This document shows, one piece after another, positions 1 to 6,098 of a DNA stretch of 11,269 nt. The position numbers were made by a program, and so were the translations under genes. Each line of letters opens with the position of its first letter. The first letter of the stretch is position 1. The notes beneath the pieces are model-generated. The model saw only the letters and a list, made by a program, of their open reading frames with translations, was not told the origin of the DNA and searched no databases. The DNA is from DCFW01 sp963790715 (GTDB lineage: Bacteria; Bacteroidota; Bacteroidia; Bacteroidales; Bacteroidaceae), in the NCBI GenBank assembly GCA_963790715.1, contig CAWBPN010000012.1:1-11269 (forward strand). Reading direction: 5' to 3'.

Positions 1-1
1 C

Positions 2-1066
2 GGTCATCATTTATTTAAAGGAGATATATCCTTTGGAACCGAAATAAGCTATGTAAATCGTAACGACACGTATGACAATGTAGAGAATATTATTAATGGA
101 AGTGCCACTAAAATAAAAGAAAGCAATGCCGCTCTATTTGCAGAATTAACTCAAAAAATAGGTAAGACCAGTACCGTGTTGGGATTGAGATACGAACATG
201 TGGACAGCCGCTACTACGAAAACGATATTAAAATGGAAGGCCAAAGTCGAAAATACGATAATCTGTTCCCATCAGCCATGTTGTCTTTTCCTATAGGAAA
301 CATCAATGTCCGGTTAAGCTATTCAAGAAAAATATCCCGTCCTGCCTATAGCCAACTGAGCAGCAATATTGAATATATCAACCGATACACATACCAAAGC
401 GGAAACCCTTACCTGAAACCTTCTTACAGGGACTATGCATCCATTACTGCAACATATAAATGGCTGACTGCAATGGTGGATTATTCACATGTAAAGGATT
501 ACATAATCACATCATATTCAAGCTATAAGAATGATTCGACGATAGCTCTTTTAACAAAGGATAATGTGTCCGGATATAACGCATTGTCGGCTATGGTTGC
601 CGCATCACCCTCTTTCGGCATATATCATCCTTCGCTAATGATTGCTTTAGAAAAACAATTCTTTAATGTAGACTTCTGCAAAGAACAAAAATCACTGGAT
701 AATCCTGTAGGAATTGTAAGATTCAATAATGATATCAATCTGCCGTTTGATTCATGGCTCAATGCAGACTTCTCATGGCGCTCAGCCGGAGATGTAGAGA
801 ATATGCATATAAAAAAGTCTTGGCAATTCGACTTAGGTATTTACAAAGCATTCATGCACGACAAACTCAGTATCAAGCTCGCTTGCACAGATTTATTCAA
901 AACAGCCTGTCAAAAGTTAACTCTATATAGTGACATACGAAAGATATATATGAACAAGATTCTTGATACACGGAATCTTGAATTGACTATTCGCTTTAAT
1001 TTTAATGCTGCTAAAAGTAAATATAAGGGGACAGGCGCAGGAGATAGTGAAAAAGGAAGATTATAA
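2..1066 (+). CDS. TonB-dependent-receptor-like outer-membrane beta-barrel protein, C-terminal part (5' truncated by window)
   Basis: The reading frame is open from base 2 to the TAA at 1064-1066, giving about 354 residues of a longer protein; the GTG at 176 is internal, not a start. The residues alternate polar and hydrophobic with many aromatic positions, as in transmembrane beta strands, and contain the SRKISRPAYSQLSSNIEYIN and YQSGNPYLKPS segments seen in Bacteroidetes OMP_b-brl_3 receptors (CirA-like). The end, ELTIRFNFN then KSKYKGTGAGDSEKGRL, is the characteristic C-terminal tail of that family. By family knowledge it lies in the outer membrane and probably takes up a substrate with TonB, or is a barrel relative lacking that activity; the plug domain that would decide lies outside the window. 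The substrate cannot be told. No clear terminator follows it. Confidence 0.85.
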   Translation, partial: GHHLFKGDISFGTEISYVNRNDTYDNVENIINGSATKIKESNAALFAELTQKIGKTSTVLGLRYEHVDSRYYENDIKMEGQSRKYDNLFPSAMLSFPIGNINVRLSYSRKISRPAYSQLSSNIEYINRYTYQSGNPYLKPSYRDYASITATYKWLTAMVDYSHVKDYIITSYSSYKNDSTIALLTKDNVSGYNALSAMVAASPSFGIYHPSLMIALEKQFFNVDFCKEQKSLDNPVGIVRFNNDINLPFDSWLNADFSWRSAGDVENMHIKKSWQFDLGIYKAFMHDKLSIKLACTDLFKTACQKLTLYSDIRKIYMNKILDTRNLELTIRFNFNAAKSKYKGTGAGDSEKGRL

Positions 1067-1107
1067 GTTGCAATAAATACATGGTTTGAATCAAAAACTT
1101 ATTATTC

Positions 1108-1124
1108 TTTGTTATTATAACAAA
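1108..1124. promoter_or_regulatory. Perfect 17-bp palindrome on the promoter, possible operator
   Basis: TTTGTTAT-T-ATAACAAA is a perfect dyad with 8-bp arms and a single central base. It contains the -33 TTTG box and covers most of the -33/-7 spacer, where a bound repressor would block the polymerase. No regulator gene is next to it, so the binding protein is unknown. AT-rich DNA makes short dyads by chance, but 8 perfect pairs at this position is notable. Confidence 0.4.
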
Positions 1125-1140
1125 TTGTTTTATACCTTTG
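1108..1140 (+). promoter_or_regulatory. Bacteroidetes-type promoter of the ATPase/Toprim operon
   Basis: TTTG at 1108-1111, a 21-base spacer, then TACCTTTG at 1133-1140, matches the Bacteroidetes -33 (TTTG) and -7 (TAnnTTTG) consensus with normal spacing. Transcription would start near 1146-1148, about 50 bases before the ATG at 1197. It gives the ATPase/Toprim pair its own promoter, separate from the receptor gene upstream. Confidence 0.7.
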
Positions 1141-1196
1141 CAATAATAGATAAAAGTCCAATGAAAATGGATATAATAGTAGAATAATATATAATC

Positions 1197-2291
1197 ATGA
1201 AATCATTATATATTAAGAACTTTAAAAACATAAAAGAACTGACAATCAATAATCTGGCACCGGTAAATTTGATTGTAGGACAAAATAATGTAGGTAAGTC
1301 TACACTATTGGAAGCAATTTCTATTTATTTGACTCATGGCAAACCGGATTGGCTCAACAGTTTATTAGTAAATCGCGGAGAATCAGTTCAAAGGATATAT
1401 CATCGTGATGACAATCAACAAAACACTTTAGAAGAACCGTATTTATCTTTTTTTATAGGTAGAGAAAAGAATTATTCCAAAGAATATAAAATTATTATTG
1501 GAGAAGATAATGCAGAAAATACTATCCAAATTCATCAGGTTTATATAGCTGAAGAAACAATTAAAGATAAAGACGGCAGTGAAAGGAAACGTACAGAATC
1601 TATTGATGTAGAAGATATTGGCAAGGATATTTATAATATTATAGGACAGGGAATAGAAATAATTACGAATAAAGGAAAATTCATTATTTCATATAATAGA
1701 GTACCATTTTTCCCGTATGACAATAATATTTGCCCGTTTCAATATGTCCATACTATTGATTTTAACAATAGTACAAATGCAGCACTTTTTGATAAAATAT
1801 CATTGTCTCCCGAAGAAGGAGAAATTATTGAGGCTTTAAATATAATTGAGCCGGACATCAATAAAATTAATTTTTTAAATAGCGAAGACAATAATAATAC
1901 AAGAATACCGTACGTTACACTCAAAAACAGCGATAAAAAAATACGTTTAAGCTCTATGGGGGATGGAATTAACAGAATACTGACGATAATCCTTTCATTA
2001 CTTAATTGTAAAAATGGTATTTTGTTGCTCGACGAATTTGAAACAGGTCTTCACTATTCAGTACAAACGAAACTTTGGAAAGTTATTTTCACGCTTGCAG
2101 AAAAATTAAATATTCAAGTTTTTGTCACGTCGCACAGTCAGGACTGCATAAATAGTTTCGTGAAAGAAAACAACGAAGGAAAAGGTATTGTCATTCGATT
2201 GGAAAAACGCCATGACGAAATAGTTCCGGTCATCTATGATGATAATGAAAAGTTAAACTTTATTGTAAACAACTTTATTGAGATCCGATAA
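1197..2291 (+). CDS. AAA/ABC-type ATPase (OLD/RecF-like), putative defence ATPase partner of the Toprim gene
   Basis: A 364-residue ATPase. Visible motifs: an N-terminal strand (SLYIKNFKNIKELTI) typical of SMC/RecF/OLD-type ATPases; Walker A GQNNVGKST at 28-36 (Lys34); a charged, variable insert at about 50-175; an SLSPEEGEIIEALNIIEPDI segment at 202-221; an ABC-signature-like LSSMGDG at 251-257; Walker B GILLLDEFETGLH at 274-286 with Asp279 and Glu280; and an H-switch TSHS at 311-314 (His313). All catalytic positions are intact. It fits the AAA_15/AAA_21 group. It has no fused nuclease domain, so the Toprim protein starting 3 bases downstream is the likely effector, as in split ATPase/Toprim systems. 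The ATG at 1197 is the first residue of the conserved strand and fits the promoter. The gene is much more AT-rich than tamB, suggesting horizontal gain. The defence role is inferred from architecture. Confidence 0.85.
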   Translation: MKSLYIKNFKNIKELTINNLAPVNLIVGQNNVGKSTLLEAISIYLTHGKPDWLNSLLVNRGESVQRIYHRDDNQQNTLEEPYLSFFIGREKNYSKEYKIIIGEDNAENTIQIHQVYIAEETIKDKDGSERKRTESIDVEDIGKDIYNIIGQGIEIITNKGKFIISYNRVPFFPYDNNICPFQYVHTIDFNNSTNAALFDKISLSPEEGEIIEALNIIEPDINKINFLNSEDNNNTRIPYVTLKNSDKKIRLSSMGDGINRILTIILSLLNCKNGILLLDEFETGLHYSVQTKLWKVIFTLAEKLNIQVFVTSHSQDCINSFVKENNEGKGIVIRLEKRHDEIVPVIYDDNEKLNFIVNNFIEIR

Positions 2292-2294
2292 AAT

Positions 2295-2945
2295 ATGAAT
2301 ATAAAAGAACGGAATCCATATAAATTACTTGTTGAAGGTAATGAAGATCAACATGTTATATGGTCGTTATGCGAATGTAATAAATTAACTGAAAATTTTG
2401 ATGTAATAGATTGTAATGGTGTAGAAAATCTTTTGTTGCAGTTTGAAACACGTTTATTAGCACCACAAAATAATCAACGGATAGGAATTGTTGTTGATGC
2501 CGACGTCGAAATAAAAAAACGATGGGAAGTTATTGTCTCTAAAATTTCAAGCATAAAAGAATACGACTGTGAAAACATTACATTACCCAAAAGCGGTTTA
2601 ACCATTGACCCAATTGATGACATTTATCCAAAAATCGGAATATGGATCATGCCTGATAACTCTACAGCAGGTATGTTAGAAGATTTCGCCGTTAGCTTGG
2701 CAGATGAAAATAATCCCCTTATGCAAAAAGCGGAGGATACTATATCAGAAATAGAACAAGATACCACTTTCAGTAATTACCGATTCAAAGATGTGCATCG
2801 TGCAAAAGCAAAAATACATACCTTTTTAGCTTGGCAAAATGAACCGGGTAAACCAATTGGACAAGCCATTACAGCTCATATTTTAAATCCTAAATCTCAA
2901 CATGCCGAAGTATTTGTAAATTGGCTAAAGCGACTATTTGAATAA
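2295..2945 (+). CDS. DUF3226-like Toprim-fold protein, putative nuclease effector
   Basis: A 216-residue protein with Toprim-like acidic motifs: KLLVEGNEDQHVI at 10-22 (Glu14, Asp18), IGIVVDADVE at 63-72 (the Asp68-x-Asp70 pair after a hydrophobic strand), and IGIWIMPDNSTAGMLEDF at 114-131 (Asp121, Glu129, Asp130). The C-terminal KAKIHTFLAWQNEPGKPIG (171-189) and the final FVNWLKRLF are, from memory, typical of DUF3226. Toprim domains bind a divalent metal and are found in OLD nucleases, primases and defence effectors such as AriB; cleavage by this protein is not proven. It starts 3 bases after the ATPase stop and must be co-transcribed with it. It ends before a long gene-free stretch, with no standard terminator. 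Low GC matches its partner. The fold assignment is fairly sure; DUF3226 membership is likely; function is inferred. Confidence 0.75.
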   Translation: MNIKERNPYKLLVEGNEDQHVIWSLCECNKLTENFDVIDCNGVENLLLQFETRLLAPQNNQRIGIVVDADVEIKKRWEVIVSKISSIKEYDCENITLPKSGLTIDPIDDIYPKIGIWIMPDNSTAGMLEDFAVSLADENNPLMQKAEDTISEIEQDTTFSNYRFKDVHRAKAKIHTFLAWQNEPGKPIGQAITAHILNPKSQHAEVFVNWLKRLFE

Positions 2946-3079
2946 ACAATATTCATCAGTTATTCAACAAATATTTTATCATATTGTCATATTTTACTTG
3001 TGTTCGGCTAAATTTCATCTCATCTAATAATATACTCTCTTATTTTATAAATATGAATGACCTATTCAGGTGTCAGATA

Positions 3080-3136
3080 GCCTATGTTTATAGGCGTTTT
3101 CAGCTGAAAGGCTGAAAACCTGCAACCTTTCAGGTT
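3080..3136. repeat. Cluster of overlapping, mutually exclusive hairpins
   Basis: Stem 1 is GCCTAT (3080-3085)/ATAGGC (3090-3095) with a 4-base loop. Stem 2 is GTTTTCAG (3096-3103)/CTGAAAAC (3112-3119). Stem 3 is AACCTG (3117-3122)/CAGGTT (3131-3136), with a smaller alternative AACCT/AGGTT (3124-3136). The loop of stem 2, CTGAAAGG (3104-3111), is exactly complementary to CCTTTCAG (3126-3133), so a pseudoknot or a switched fold is possible. It lies about 135 bases after the Toprim stop and could be a 3' end or an RNA structure; no U-tract marks a classic terminator. Confidence 0.55.
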
Positions 3137-3144
3137 ATATAGAA

Positions 3145-3408
3145 ATCTGTTGCAGCATAAAATAAAAACTGTTGCTGAAGAGTTCTTCAACTGTTGGCGA
3201 AGAGTTCAGTAACAGTTGACCAACAACTTGTGATCTGTTGGCCAACTGTTTCGCGATGCTACGTGAAAAAAAAAGTTATGCTGCATGAAAAAAAATCTGA
3301 TGCTACATGAAAAAAAATCTGATGCTACATGAAATAAAAAATCATGTCCCATGAAATAAAAAAACACGGAGCATCAAATTTTTTTTCATGTAGCATCAGA
3401 TTTTTTCG
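3145..3408. repeat. Degenerate tandem array with 22-bp period (12 units)
   Basis: Reading in steps of 22 from 3145 keeps related units in register with no slip. Units at 3145, 3167, 3189, 3211 and 3233 begin with ATCTGTTG, AACTGTTG, AACTGTTG, AACAGTTG and ATCTGTTG; the second and third share AACTGTTG then GAAGAGTTC. Units at 3255, 3277, 3299 and 3321 are variants of GATGCTACATG followed by an A-run; 3343 is more divergent (CATGTCCCATG then A-run). Units at 3365 and 3387 are the reverse complement of that type (AGCATCA then a T-run). It is not a CRISPR: there are no constant repeats alternating with unique spacers. The precise period despite sequence drift suggests a minisatellite or a mobile-element-borne array. 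Confidence 0.7.
3290..3406. repeat. Long inverted repeat (42-nt arms, 33-nt loop)
   Basis: Bases 3290-3331 are complementary to 3365-3406 at 39 of 42 positions by hand alignment, with bases 3332-3364 as loop. The arms consist of the GATGCTACATG/A-run units and their inverted copies. The structure could form a long RNA hairpin or a DNA cruciform. It ends in T-rich sequence on both strands, so bidirectional termination between the convergent Toprim and Sel1 genes is one possible role. Confidence 0.75.
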
Positions 3409-3543
3409 TATCATACCGCAATGTCTTTTCCTTTGCTATACCTAAAAAAGTTTACACCATTTATAATACACGGACAAATATATTTACAAATTATAAAAAC
3501 CTATACTGAAAAGCTTGACAAATATTGCTTATCGACTTGATTT

Positions 3544-3610
3544 GCTCTGGGAAACCATCTAGTTTCCAGAGCGTTTAATATATTTTGCCAGAGTGTTTTA
3601 CTCTCGTTTT
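3544..3610. repeat. Two adjacent hairpins, the second terminator-like
   Basis: The first pairs GCTCTGGGAAAC (3544-3555) with GTTTCCAGAGC (3562-3572) across a 6-base loop with one bulged base. The second pairs AGAGT (3590-3594) with ACTCT (3600-3604) and is followed by CGTTTT. CCAGAG occurs at 3566 and again 22 bases later at 3588, each followed within two bases by GTTT, echoing the 22-bp period of the array upstream. They may belong to the same element or act as a weak terminator. Confidence 0.45.
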
Positions 3611-3981
3611 GTGTGTGATTCCGACGATTTACTAGTGCTTTCGTTTTATCGTTAATCGACACTTGGGTTAACTGTTAATCAAAGAGAGTTTTATATCCCA
3701 TATAATATAACAAAATGTAACAGGTTAACTTTACAATCACATGAATATTCTTTATATACACATTTTGCTGAACACCTGAAATCGGCATGAAGTATTCAGT
3801 CTTACAGCTAAAAACAGTAATATATATCGACATTATGAATACTGAATAGAATATTACAAAATAAACTGTGAGATGAGGTATATTCAAGACAAATATTCAT
3901 CATTTAATATAATTAACCTATTCAGTTATGAAGTAAAAGGCGACCTATAATAAAATTCTTGGATATTTTAAAAAACAGCAA

Positions 3982-5064
3982 TTATTTCTTTACACTCTTA
4001 CTCTCAAGTTTAGAACTTAGCTGATCAAGTTTAGCAGGTAGAGAACATTTTGCGTTAGCCGCCTGTGCACGAAAAGCAGCATCACCACATATTATTTCTG
4101 CAAAATCTACACCCTTTGCAGCAGCCTTTTGATACCAATAATATGCGTCGGCATAATTTTGACTTACCCCGTGACCCAATTCATAACATAAGCCGAGATA
4201 GCATTGCGCCCACGCGTGGTCTTGTGCGGCAGCATCTTGAAACAACTCGGCTGCCTTAGTATAGTCTTGTGACACTCCGGTGCTTTCTTCATAACACAAG
4301 CCAAGATAGCATTGCGCCTGGGCAAGTTCTTGATCAGCAGCCCTTTGAAACCAGCGCACAGCAGTGGTATCATTCCGCTTCACACCGCTGCCGTTCTCAT
4401 AACACATACCAAGATAACATTGCGCCCACGACATACCTTTATCGGCTGCCTTTTGAAAAAATCCTACTGCCTTAGAATAGTCTTGTGGTACGCCGTTTCC
4501 TCGATAATAACATAACCCCAGAGACCATTGCGCATCTTTAAGATCTTGATTAGCTGCTTTTTGGAACCATAACACCTCTTTAACAGAATCTTTTGCCGTC
4601 CCCGAACCACTCTTATAGCACCATCCCAAGCAGCATTCAGCCTTTGCATTTCCCTGGTCGGCCGACTTTTGATACAATTCTAATGCCTTAGCATAACTTT
4701 TGGGCATCACTTTGCCATCTTCATAACATAAAGCGAGTTCGTATTGTGCCTCAGAATCACCTTTTTCCGCAGCTTTTTGCCACCACCTTACAGCAATGGT
4801 ATCATTTGAAGCTAATCCTATTCCATTAGCATAGCACATGGCTATTTCATCTTGTGCTTTTACATTGCCTTGTTCGGCTGCTTTCTGCCACCATTCTGCT
4901 GCATTGGGATAATTAGCACCTACACCTGTTCCATTATAATAGCACATACCAAGATTATATTGCGCCTCGGCATTACCGGCTTTTGCACTACGAATCAACT
5001 CCTTAATGTCTGGAGTTTGTGCTAACAACGAAGATGCTGAAAACACAATTACAGTTAACAGCAA
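3982..5064 (-). CDS. Secreted Sel1-repeat (TPR-like) protein
   Basis: About 360 residues: a hydrophobic signal sequence ending SASSLLAQ at 16, then eight Sel1-like repeats of about 36 residues, each opening with an AEAQYNLGMCYYNG-type motif (variants VKAQDEIAMCY, SEAQYELALCY, AKAECCLGWCY, KDAQWSLGLCY, SWAQCYLGMCY, AQAQCYLGLCY, AWAQCYLGLCY), then a degenerate last repeat and a Lys/Ser-rich tail. Sel1 repeats form alpha-solenoid scaffolds for protein binding; the partner is unknown. By signal peptide it is probably periplasmic. The lipobox cysteine is absent. The start is odd: the only standard start codon in frame is TTG at 5064-5062, yet the codons just upstream (5079-5065) read IKRTL, which would complete a normal positively charged signal peptide. 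The frame is open back to a TAA at 5160-5158 with no ATG, GTG or other TTG. It is transcribed towards the repeat region. Confidence 0.85.
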   Translation of the reverse strand: MLLTVIVFSASSLLAQTPDIKELIRSAKAGNAEAQYNLGMCYYNGTGVGANYPNAAEWWQKAAEQGNVKAQDEIAMCYANGIGLASNDTIAVRWWQKAAEKGDSEAQYELALCYEDGKVMPKSYAKALELYQKSADQGNAKAECCLGWCYKSGSGTAKDSVKEVLWFQKAANQDLKDAQWSLGLCYYRGNGVPQDYSKAVGFFQKAADKGMSWAQCYLGMCYENGSGVKRNDTTAVRWFQRAADQELAQAQCYLGLCYEESTGVSQDYTKAAELFQDAAAQDHAWAQCYLGLCYELGHGVSQNYADAYYWYQKAAAKGVDFAEIICGDAAFRAQAANAKCSLPAKLDQLSSKLESKSVKK

Positions 5065-5114
5065 TAATGTACGCTTGATATGATTATAGTCTATACGGTT
5101 AATTATTATAACTT

Positions 5115-5122
5115 CAAAAATA
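5115..5122 (-). promoter_or_regulatory. Possible -7 box for the Sel1 gene
   Basis: The minus strand reads TATTTTTG here, a match to the Bacteroidetes TAnnTTTG element. No good TTTG was seen at the -33 distance. The start of transcription would fall near 5108, so the protein start must lie downstream of that, consistent with an N-terminus at about 5094-5064. Confidence 0.4.
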
Positions 5123-5204
5123 CGAATAATAACTAAAATATTATCATCACTACTTCCTTAATTTACGAATTAGCCGTTCCGCTTTTTGAAATAGTGTATT
5201 TCGT

Positions 5205-5228
5205 ATGGTTAACGTATTAGTTTACCAT
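5205..5228. repeat. Imperfect inverted repeat between sel1 and rbr
   Basis: ATGGTTAAC (5205-5213) and GTTTACCAT (5220-5228) pair at 8 of 9 positions across a 6-base spacer. A smaller dyad, GAAAT/ATTTC, lies beside it at 5188-5202. There is no T-tract, so it looks more like a binding site or chance dyad than a terminator. Confidence 0.3.
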
Positions 5229-5266
5229 TTCGCAAAATAAAAATAAGATTTCGTGAAAGGAGTATG

Positions 5267-5298
5267 AAAAAAGCTGCGCCAACCGTGACACAGCTTTT
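5267..5298 (-). terminator. Rho-independent terminator of rubrerythrin
   Basis: On the minus strand AAAAGCTGTG pairs with CGCAGCTTTT (10 bp with one G-T pair, 10-base loop) and is followed by a run of T. It begins 23 bases after the rbr stop codon, so it separates rbr transcription from the Sel1 gene. Confidence 0.8.
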
Positions 5299-5321
5299 AA
5301 CTAAAATTCTACTCTAAGAGC

Positions 5322-5900
5322 TCAGAAATTAGTCTTTTTAACTTCAAAGAATGCTTGTGGATGCAAACATGCCGGACATACCTTCGGAGCTTCCTTGCCT
5401 ACATATATGTACCCGCAATTACGGCATTGCCATACAACTTCGCCATCTTTTGCAAAAACTTTGGCTGCCTCAACATTGGCTACAAATGCACGGTATCTTT
5501 CTTCGTGTCCCTTTTCGGCAACACAAATATTGCGGTACATTGCAGCAATTTCAGGAAATCCTTCCTGATCTGCTACATCGGCACAATGAGGATACAGTTC
5601 CGACCACTCTTCATGTTCACCGGCAGCTGCTGCCTGAAGATTGTCAACCGTTCTGCCTACAACACCGGCAGGATAACTTGCATTAATTTCTACAGCACCA
5701 CCCTCTAAATAAGAGAACATTCTCTTGGCATGTTCTTTTTCCTGATTGGCTGTCTCTTCAAAAATAGCGGCGATCTGCTCATAGCCTTCCTTTTTTGCTG
5801 CACTTGCAAAGAATGTGTAGCGGTTGCGAGCCTGTGATTCTCCGGCGAATGTCGTCAAAAGATTTTTTTCAGTCTGAGTTCCTTTAATACTTTTTGCCAT
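5322..5900 (-). CDS. rbr: Rubrerythrin
   Basis: A 192-residue, full-length classical rubrerythrin. The N-terminal ferritin-like four-helix domain carries the diiron ligands: Glu21 (ESQARNRY), the Glu54-x-x-His57 pair (EKEH), Glu95 and Glu98 (GEHEEW), and the Glu129-x-x-His132 pair (EKGH). The C-terminal rubredoxin-like domain has Cys159-x-x-Cys162-Gly-Tyr and Cys175-Pro-x-Cys178, the site for one mononuclear iron. The family reduces hydrogen peroxide to water in the cytoplasm of anaerobes, using electrons passed through the rubredoxin iron. All ligands are present. It is monocistronic, with its own promoter and terminator. ATG at 5900 gives the usual MAKSIKGTQTEKNL start. Confidence 0.97.
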   Translation of the reverse strand: MAKSIKGTQTEKNLLTTFAGESQARNRYTFFASAAKKEGYEQIAAIFEETANQEKEHAKRMFSYLEGGAVEINASYPAGVVGRTVDNLQAAAAGEHEEWSELYPHCADVADQEGFPEIAAMYRNICVAEKGHEERYRAFVANVEAAKVFAKDGEVVWQCRNCGYIYVGKEAPKVCPACLHPQAFFEVKKTNF

Positions 5901-5934
5901 ATAAATAATTTTAAATAGTTAAACAATAGTCACT

Positions 5935-5956
5935 TATACCAATTAGACTCGGTATA
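5935..5956. promoter_or_regulatory. Inverted repeat in the rubrerythrin leader
   Basis: TATACC (5935-5940) and GGTATA (5951-5956) form a perfect dyad with a 10-base spacer, between the -7 box and the rbr start. Two half-sites one helical turn or so apart suit a dimeric regulator, and peroxide-responsive control of rbr is known in Bacteroides, but this is not a recognised OxyR or PerR site. Confidence 0.35.
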
Positions 5957-5972
5957 AATAACGTTTTCGGTT

Positions 5973-6006
5973 CAAAGATAGAAAAAATCCATATATCATA
6001 TACAAT
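5973..6006 (-). promoter_or_regulatory. Promoter of rubrerythrin
   Basis: The minus strand has TATCTTTG at 5980-5973 (TAnnTTTG, -7) and ATTG at 6006-6003, one base off the -33 TTTG, 22 bases upstream. The predicted transcript start is near 5966, giving a leader of about 65 bases before the ATG at 5900. Confidence 0.55.
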
Positions 6007-6098
6007 CTACCTATTTTTTTTATTCTTTTTGATAGGCTTATATCATTAAAAAAGATTATATTTGACCCAACATTCAGAAATATTCACAAATAAAGTGA

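Larger units (their letters stand above)
2946..3981. other. 1-kb gene-free, repeat- and hairpin-rich region
   Basis: No convincing gene was found on either strand. It is AT-rich with many stops. It holds, in order: plain AT-rich DNA (2946-3060), a hairpin cluster (3080-3136), a 22-bp-period array (3145-3408) ending in a long inverted repeat (3290-3406), two more hairpins (3544-3604), and AT-rich sequence with nothing recognisable up to the Sel1 gene. The block could be the remnant of a non-autonomous mobile element or an untranslated structured RNA; neither is proven. Confidence 0.7.

Noticed and set aside
3145..3408. CRISPR array
   Set aside because: The 22-bp units drift gradually and there are no identical repeats separated by unique spacers, nor cas genes nearby.
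3667..3729. Inverted repeat GTTAACTGTT (3667-3676) and AACAGGTTAAC (3719-3729) as mobile-element ends
   Set aside because: The match is short and has an extra base, and there is no target duplication or transposase.
3675..3887. 70-codon minus-strand ORF with hydrophobic N-terminus in the gene-free region
   Set aside because: It starts with TTG, has no recognisable domain or promoter, and its hydrophobic composition is what AT-rich non-coding DNA gives; not supported as a gene.
3061..3925. CCTATTCAG at 3061 and again at 3917 as direct-repeat borders of an insert
   Set aside because: Only 9 bases match and both lie in AT-rich sequence; too short to support an insertion boundary without an empty-site comparison.
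3945..3975. Terminator after the Sel1 gene
   Set aside because: There is a weak AAAAT/ATTTT pairing and a T-run on the minus strand, but no GC-containing stem.
4065..4649. Several short ORFs on both strands over the Sel1 gene
   Set aside because: They repeat with the roughly 36-codon period of the Sel1 repeats read in other frames, so they are shadows.
5351..5708. Plus-strand ORFs of 111 and 117 codons over rubrerythrin
   Set aside because: They lie opposite a full-length rubrerythrin with all metal ligands; their composition follows from its codons.
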